The translations under genes and the position numbers were made by a program. From the IMG/VR virus record IMGVR_UViG_3300021961_000008, positions 1 through 38,720 of that record: 38,720 bases of DNA; one strand, 5' to 3'. Shown one piece after another: positions 34,638-38,720 of this stretch. Within the stretch, counting starts at the first letter, position 1, and the number at the start of each line of letters is the position of its first letter. Origin of the DNA: a virus. The notes under the pieces are model-generated. The model was not told the origin of the DNA. It did no database searches and saw only the letters and a program-made list of their open reading frames with translations.

Positions 34638-36770
34638 CTACGGGCCGAAGGGAAGTTGTTGTTGCGATTGAATCATGCCCGCGGCCACAGCGCGCCGCTG
34701 CAAAGCCTCTGACATCTTGAGCACCTTTGTGCTCGATGCCTCGCCCATCAGTTGCCGTGCAAGTTTCGGGTCGAGCATCGCGTCCACCAGCAGAGCCTGC
34801 ACGTTCGATTCCGGGATCTTGTAAAGCCACTGGAACGGGGCGGTGACCGTCTTGGCCGCCTGCGTCGAGCCCAAGTAGTCGCCGACTACCTGCCCAACGA
34901 TGTTGGCCATCGTCATGTTTTTGAAAGTGTCCGACCCGGGCTGCCGGGTGATCCGGCTGCCGGAGCTCAGACTCATTTCGCTGCGGATGTCGCTAAAAAC
35001 TCGGTCGAGGACTCGCTGTTGAGTGGCGGTGAGTGCGTCCAGCTCGCCGGTCCCGCGGAGCCTCTCAATTGCCGAGCGCAGCTTCCCCGCCATGATGATC
35101 GGGAACTGCTGAGCCCCGCCGCCGGCCTTGGTCACGTCAATAGCCGCGGACTCGCCGGCCCGGCGCAGATGGTCAAAAATCTCCATCTGGTTTATGGCTT
35201 TCGATGTCTGCGAATACTTGCGCATGTAGGCCATGTAGCCGGGCGCCGAGGCCTCAATTACATCGTCCACCGCGCGGATAACCTGCTCTAGCTCACCCTT
35301 GGCCAACGATAGCGACGGCACGTCCTTCGAGTACCGGCCAACCGATGCGTCCCGCAGGTCCTTGCGGATGGAGTACAAGCGCTCGGGCGTGTCGATGTTT
35401 TGCTGTAGCCGACCCATCGCCCAGTTGAGCGCGGTCTGCACGTCGGACCGGGTCCCCTTGGACCCTTGCATGATCCGGTCGACCACTGCCCCGACCCCGG
35501 TGCGCGTCGCCTCATTCAGCGCGCCCCCAGCGTAGCCAGTGCCCTCCAGCGCGGCGGCTCTGGCGGACCCGCCGAAAGCCTCCTCGCGCATCGCGGCGCC
35601 CGTCAGGTCGCGCTTGGCGGCGGCGTACTCTGCCGTGGTCATCAGCGGAACCCCGGGCTGGCCGCCCTGAGCCGCCAGCAGCTCCGCGGCGCCCGGTTTG
35701 ATGTTTGCGCCGCTCAGCCGATTGAGCTCGGCCACGCGCGCCTCGTTTCGCTGGGACGCTAACTGCCCGGCCTTGTTCGTCTCGTCAAAGGCCTTGAGGA
35801 TAGGCTGCTGCGCCCCGGCCAGCCCAGCGTCTCCTGCGACCTCTCCGGTGGTCATGCGGGAGCCCGGGAGGATCTCCATCTGATTGGCGTTAAGCTGGGT
35901 CAGGGCGCGCCTCGGATCGGACGCAAGACTGTTCAGCACGCCTCCGGCAACTGCGCGCTGGCCGGCGTTTGTGATCGCCCTGACCGGGGTCGCCACCCGG
36001 TTTACTAGGTTGCCGGTCGCTGCCGGGGCCAACGTACCGGCGCCCATGATGGCCAGCCCGGCCCCGGTCTCGCCTAAATCCTTCATGGCCTCGGGGTGCT
36101 GCGCCAGATACTGCGCCATGCCGGTCGACGCACCCACCCCAACGGCCTGCTGTATGGGGCCCTCTGCAAGCCCAGAGAACACGGGGGCCGCGGATGTCCC
36201 AGCCGTCATCGCGGCCACTTTCCCGGCTGCCGCAGCACCGCCCACCGCGCCCAGAATCGGCGTGGCGTATGTCAACGCGGTCTGCTGGCCCGGGGTCTGC
36301 GGTTCCGGTAATCCGGCCATGTCTGCCAGTTGCACGCCGGCGTCGGCCAGCATCTTGGTGTACGCAAACGGCTCCGGCGCCTGCGCAGGGCGGCCCAGCG
36401 CTTGCTGAGTCAGTGTCGGGAACAGCTCGTTAGCGCCCTTGGCCGCCAGCGCTTGCAGCGAGCCGTATGCGTCCATAGTGAGCGCGGGAAGGCCCAGCAC
36501 CGCACCGGGCGCGGCCTGCACGGCAGCGCGGCCTGCAAGGCCTGCATACTGCCCCGCGGTCTCCAGCATGCTGGGCGGCGGGGACGGCGCGGCTGGCGCA
36601 GCGCCGGCTTTGGCCAGATAGGCCAGAATCGCGTCCGGGCTGTGCCCGCTTGTGAGGGCTTCACTGACCTGCGGGCCCAGCTCCCCCTTGGCCAGAAAAT
36701 TGACAACGTCGCCGGGCGCGTAGCCCGCGGCGAGGGCCTCTTGGATCTGAGCGTTAAGCTCCGGGGTCAT
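34638..36770 (-). CDS. Large ejection-type virion protein, 710 aa
   Basis: A Gly/Ala-rich N-terminal third with two similar small helical units (IQEALAAGYAPGDVVNFLAK and VSEALTSGHSPDAILAYLAK) and hydrophobic helices is followed by long helical segments. The C-terminal part matches podovirus internal proteins: YMAYMRKYSQTSKAINQMEI, then AGGGAQQFPIIMAGKLRSAI, TATQQRVLDRVFSDIRSEMS, and DTFKNMTMANIVGQVVGDYL. Such proteins leave the head with the DNA and form a channel through the envelope; this is inferred from family-like pattern and position. The start overlaps the upstream gene by ATGA. Confidence 0.8.
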   Translation of the reverse strand: MTPELNAQIQEALAAGYAPGDVVNFLAKGELGPQVSEALTSGHSPDAILAYLAKAGAAPAAPSPPPSMLETAGQYAGLAGRAAVQAAPGAVLGLPALTMDAYGSLQALAAKGANELFPTLTQQALGRPAQAPEPFAYTKMLADAGVQLADMAGLPEPQTPGQQTALTYATPILGAVGGAAAAGKVAAMTAGTSAAPVFSGLAEGPIQQAVGVGASTGMAQYLAQHPEAMKDLGETGAGLAIMGAGTLAPAATGNLVNRVATPVRAITNAGQRAVAGGVLNSLASDPRRALTQLNANQMEILPGSRMTTGEVAGDAGLAGAQQPILKAFDETNKAGQLASQRNEARVAELNRLSGANIKPGAAELLAAQGGQPGVPLMTTAEYAAAKRDLTGAAMREEAFGGSARAAALEGTGYAGGALNEATRTGVGAVVDRIMQGSKGTRSDVQTALNWAMGRLQQNIDTPERLYSIRKDLRDASVGRYSKDVPSLSLAKGELEQVIRAVDDVIEASAPGYMAYMRKYSQTSKAINQMEIFDHLRRAGESAAIDVTKAGGGAQQFPIIMAGKLRSAIERLRGTGELDALTATQQRVLDRVFSDIRSEMSLSSGSRITRQPGSDTFKNMTMANIVGQVVGDYLGSTQAAKTVTAPFQWLYKIPESNVQALLVDAMLDPKLARQLMGEASSTKVLKMSEALQRRAVAAGMIQSQQQLPFGP

Positions 36771-38077
36771 TGGCGGGGCCTCTGGAAGATGTCTTCAAGC
36801 GGCCGACGTTCACCCGGCGGCACTGTTTTCGGGACCCCCACCGGGGGCACCGCCACCCGGCCGGGGGTGAAGTCATAGCTTTCGGCCAGTTGCCGGTATT
36901 GCTGTTCGACGGGGGCGTAGGCGTGCTGCGCGGCGTCGAACAATCGCTGCGTGACGGCAGCGAACTCAGCCCGCTGCTGCGGGTTCAGCGTCTCGCCGTT
37001 TTTCAGCTTGGTGTAGTAGTTCTGCATGCTGTCGAGCAGCCCGGTGGTCTGCATCGCCATCGCCAGTTCGGACTCACGGACCACGCTGCCGGGGTCCAGC
37101 ATCTTCATAAACATCGTTGCGGCGCCGAGGTCCGAAACCCCGCTCGGGTCTGCTAGCAGGGTGTCCATCTTCGCCTTGGTCTCGGCCAGCGCGCCGTATG
37201 CCTTGACGACCGGCAATCCTTGGAACTCCTTGCGCAGGTCCATCTCGTTGCTAAACAGTTTTTGGTCGGCCTGCAAGGTGACGCTTGTGCCGGTCCCAGA
37301 ATTGAGGCTTTCGGCGACCTGCTTAAGCTGGGGCAAGTCGGCCTGTGTTGGGTCGCGCCCGTAAATCTGCCGGAAGGCCTGCACAGCTCCGGGGACCGTT
37401 GCCTGCGGCGTGTAGCCCGGCACAGGACGCAACGTCCCTTGATCGCCCACCTGCACGGCAACCGGCCTGCCGTCCGCGCCAACCATTGTCTGCGTGGAGG
37501 TCCCAAACTTCTCGGCAGGGTCTAGCCGGTCCGCCATCGCCATGTAGTTCGCCGCGGCCGGACTGTCGCCGCGCATTGCGGCGAACTGTGCCGCCTGCCG
37601 GTAGCGCTCAGCCTTGGCTTTGGTGCCTGACATCGGAGTGCCCGCGGGGGGCGCCCCGGAAGCCCCTGCGGCTGCCGCAGGCCCCGCAGGCCCCGCAGGC
37701 GCGCCTAGAGGTGCGGTAGCCGCCGGGGAGAGCATAGACGCGCCAGACGGGCTCTCCGTGGCTCCTGCGGCATCTGGGTACAGCGTGCGCAGCTCCAACG
37801 CCTGCATCATCTGCGCGCGGCGCATCTCGGCCAGTTTGGCCGCGGTCAGCATGCCCTTGACCTGCTCGTCGGCCCCGGTCGCGTAGGCCTGCTGCCCGGC
37901 GCCGATGCTTTGCGCAATCGCCGGCAGCCAGCGGGGGTCCTGCCCGGGCTGGCCGACGCTGTTGGCCATCATTGTCAGGCCAGCGTTGAGCAACGCGCGT
38001 TTCTGCAAGCCCTGTTGCTGCTCAGCGGTCAGTAAGCCGGACGGATCGGCTCCGAATAGGTCGAGTAGGCTAGCCAT
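36767..38077 (-). CDS. Ejection-type virion protein with FMKMLDPGSVVRE motif
   Basis: The product is 436 aa from the ATG at 38077 (CAGAGG ribosome site). Gln/Ala-rich N terminus; Ala/Gly/Pro low-complexity stretch around residues 120-150; then NEMDLRKEFQGLPVVKAYGA, LGAATMFMKMLDPGSVVRES, LKNGETLNPQQRAEFAAVTQ, and RLFDAAQHAYAPVEQQYRQL. The 'Y.KMLDPGSVVRE...G..L....' block is widespread in phage internal and tail-associated proteins. It is flanked by other ejection-type genes and overlaps the downstream one by 4 bp. Confidence 0.8.
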   Translation of the reverse strand: MASLLDLFGADPSGLLTAEQQQGLQKRALLNAGLTMMANSVGQPGQDPRWLPAIAQSIGAGQQAYATGADEQVKGMLTAAKLAEMRRAQMMQALELRTLYPDAAGATESPSGASMLSPAATAPLGAPAGPAGPAAAAGASGAPPAGTPMSGTKAKAERYRQAAQFAAMRGDSPAAANYMAMADRLDPAEKFGTSTQTMVGADGRPVAVQVGDQGTLRPVPGYTPQATVPGAVQAFRQIYGRDPTQADLPQLKQVAESLNSGTGTSVTLQADQKLFSNEMDLRKEFQGLPVVKAYGALAETKAKMDTLLADPSGVSDLGAATMFMKMLDPGSVVRESELAMAMQTTGLLDSMQNYYTKLKNGETLNPQQRAEFAAVTQRLFDAAQHAYAPVEQQYRQLAESYDFTPGRVAVPPVGVPKTVPPGERRPLEDIFQRPRQ

Positions 38078-38486
38078 AGGGGGACCTCTGGGGGGAGTAC
38101 GGGATCGCGGTGGCACCCATCAGCTTCATCAGCTCCTCGATTGGAATGTACCGGCCGGGCGTAATCTGGGCTTGCGGGGCCTGCATCTGCGGGGCGGGTT
38201 TGTCCATACTGTCGGCCAACAGGCCGAGCCCGGCCGTCATCTGGCCCATGTTTACACCCCCACCCATCGCCCCCAGACTTTTTGGGGCGTACAAGGACTC
38301 CGCCAGCAAGCCAGAACTGTCGAGCCCGGGGGCCATGCCCATGCTCTGCGGGCTGTACATGCCCGCGCCCCATGAGTTGGCCGGGGTGGCGCCGGGCATC
38401 GACGCCGGCTGGTAAAGCTGGGAAGCCCAGCCCGGCGCCCAGCTTGAGCTGGCCGCGGTGTTGGGATTGAACAGGCTGCCGAACAT
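38070..38486 (-). CDS. Small Met/Gly/Pro-rich virion protein, 138 aa
   Basis: The protein opens MFGSLFNPNTAASSSWAPGW, and the body is low complexity and rich in Met, Gly, Pro and Gln (GMYSPQSMGMAPGLDSSGLL, MGGGVNMGQMTAGLGLLADS). The C terminus is GRYIPIEELMKLMGATAIPY. The start resembles the end of the preceding gene (GLLGSLF). No family is recognised; a minor ejected or tail protein is inferred from position. It starts 10 bases after the joint-spanning gene and overlaps the next by 8 bp. Confidence 0.7.
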   Translation of the reverse strand: MFGSLFNPNTAASSSWAPGWASQLYQPASMPGATPANSWGAGMYSPQSMGMAPGLDSSGLLAESLYAPKSLGAMGGGVNMGQMTAGLGLLADSMDKPAPQMQAPQAQITPGRYIPIEELMKLMGATAIPYSPQRSPYG

Positions 38487-38495
38487 GGTGCCCTC

Positions 38496-38720
38496 CTAAA
38501 ACAGCGAACCGAGCAGGCCGATGGTTCCGCCTGCAACGGCGCCCCACGGCCCAAACGCGGACCCGGCCATTGCACCCCCAGCGGCGCCCATCAGCGGGTT
38601 GGACCCGCCACTCCCGCCCGTCGTGGTGCTGGTCGTTGTCGACCCGTGCGGCATGCCGAACAGGGTGCCTTGCTTGATCGCAAGCTGGCGCATCGGATAG
38701 TTCTGCTGCTCCTGCCATTG
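38496..38720 (-). CDS. Virion-associated protein, C-terminal part (same gene as 1-832)
   Basis: This is the remainder of the gene that begins at 832. Bases 38594-38720 repeat the window start; 38496-38593 are the unique last 98 bases. The C terminus is low complexity: a Ser/Thr/Gly linker (GSTTTSTTTGGSGGSN), then a Gly/Ala-rich hydrophobic segment (LMGAAGGAMAGSAFGPWGAV) ending GLLGSLF. That segment could enter a membrane or pack into a channel, as expected of an ejected protein, but this is inference. The joined length is 930 bp, 309 codons plus stop. Confidence 0.8.
   Translation of the reverse strand, partial: QWQEQQNYPMRQLAIKQGTLFGMPHGSTTTSTTTGGSGGSNPLMGAAGGAMAGSAFGPWGAVAGGTIGLLGSLF
38594..38720. 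repeat. Right copy of 127-bp terminal direct repeat
   Basis: This is the second copy of bases 1-127. Removing it gives a unique genome of 38,593 bp and restores one intact minus-strand gene (832 back through 1, then 38593 to 38496). Confidence 0.95.

Noticed and set aside
36709-36738. TTGACA box as a promoter
   Set aside because: It lies inside the 710-aa gene on its antisense strand and has no -10 box at 16-18 bp.
1-38720. tRNA genes, reverse transcriptase or a diversity-generating system
   Set aside because: No tRNA-like fold was noticed by eye and no RT motif occurs in any frame; a tRNA scan was not possible, so a cryptic tRNA cannot be fully excluded.

Overview
The window is one complete, circularly closed genome of a double-stranded DNA phage, most likely a short-tailed (podovirus-like) phage of a Gram-negative, GC-rich host. 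The first 127 bases recur exactly as the last 127 (1-127 = 38594-38720), so the molecule is about 38,593 bp and the overlap is best read as an assembly closure (127 is a common maximum k-mer), not a biological terminal repeat. One gene is split by the cut: it starts at 832, runs leftward off the window start and finishes at 38496. The Gram-negative guess rests on a GH108-type endolysin without wall-binding repeats and a small lipobox protein. Nothing identifies the host genus. No tRNA, CRISPR array, tyrosine integrase or obvious prophage repressor was seen.

All but four genes are on the minus strand. Read in transcription order, the layout is as follows. (1) Replication and recombination block, 30714 down to 20457: RuvC-like resolvase, small SNF2-type helicase, a 128-aa protein, Cas4/AddB-like DUF2800 nuclease, DUF2815 ssDNA-binding-type protein, an HTH protein, a chain of seven tiny overlapping genes, a family A DNA polymerase and a Prim-Pol/D5/SF3 primase-helicase. 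(2) A 393-bp non-coding region (20064-20456) with eleven exact copies of a 7-bp iteron in two opposing clusters around an alternating purine-pyrimidine tract: a candidate origin or pac site. (3) Small terminase subunit, then a string of small unknown genes and a small serine recombinase (20063 to 16060), with three predicted sigma70-type promoters and a shared start-site leader, closed by an intrinsic terminator. (4) A late block of about 22 kb, from the large terminase at 16010 down through position 1 and on to 32544: portal, scaffold, SU10-type capsid, adaptor, fibre proteins, lysis genes, a P22 gp10-like nozzle protein and ejection-type proteins. (5) The only rightward block, 30877-32542: an acidic 78-aa protein behind a good promoter, an OB-fold-like protein, a winged-helix regulator and a small helical protein.

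The structural set is mosaic: a P22-type portal and nozzle, an SU10-type capsid and adaptor, a T7 gp13-like GNAT protein and a fibre with an S74 chaperone domain. The most unusual signals are non-coding or architectural: the opposed iteron array; an extended leader around CCGAGGACCCG placed at eleven starts on both strands; GNRA-loop hairpins between genes of the same sets; a 31-bp duplication of the endolysin start that leaves a 13-codon remnant and bounds a 2.2-kb cassette; tiny genes whose last codons serve as the ribosome-binding site of the next gene; and a terminator whose U-run touches the large terminase start codon.
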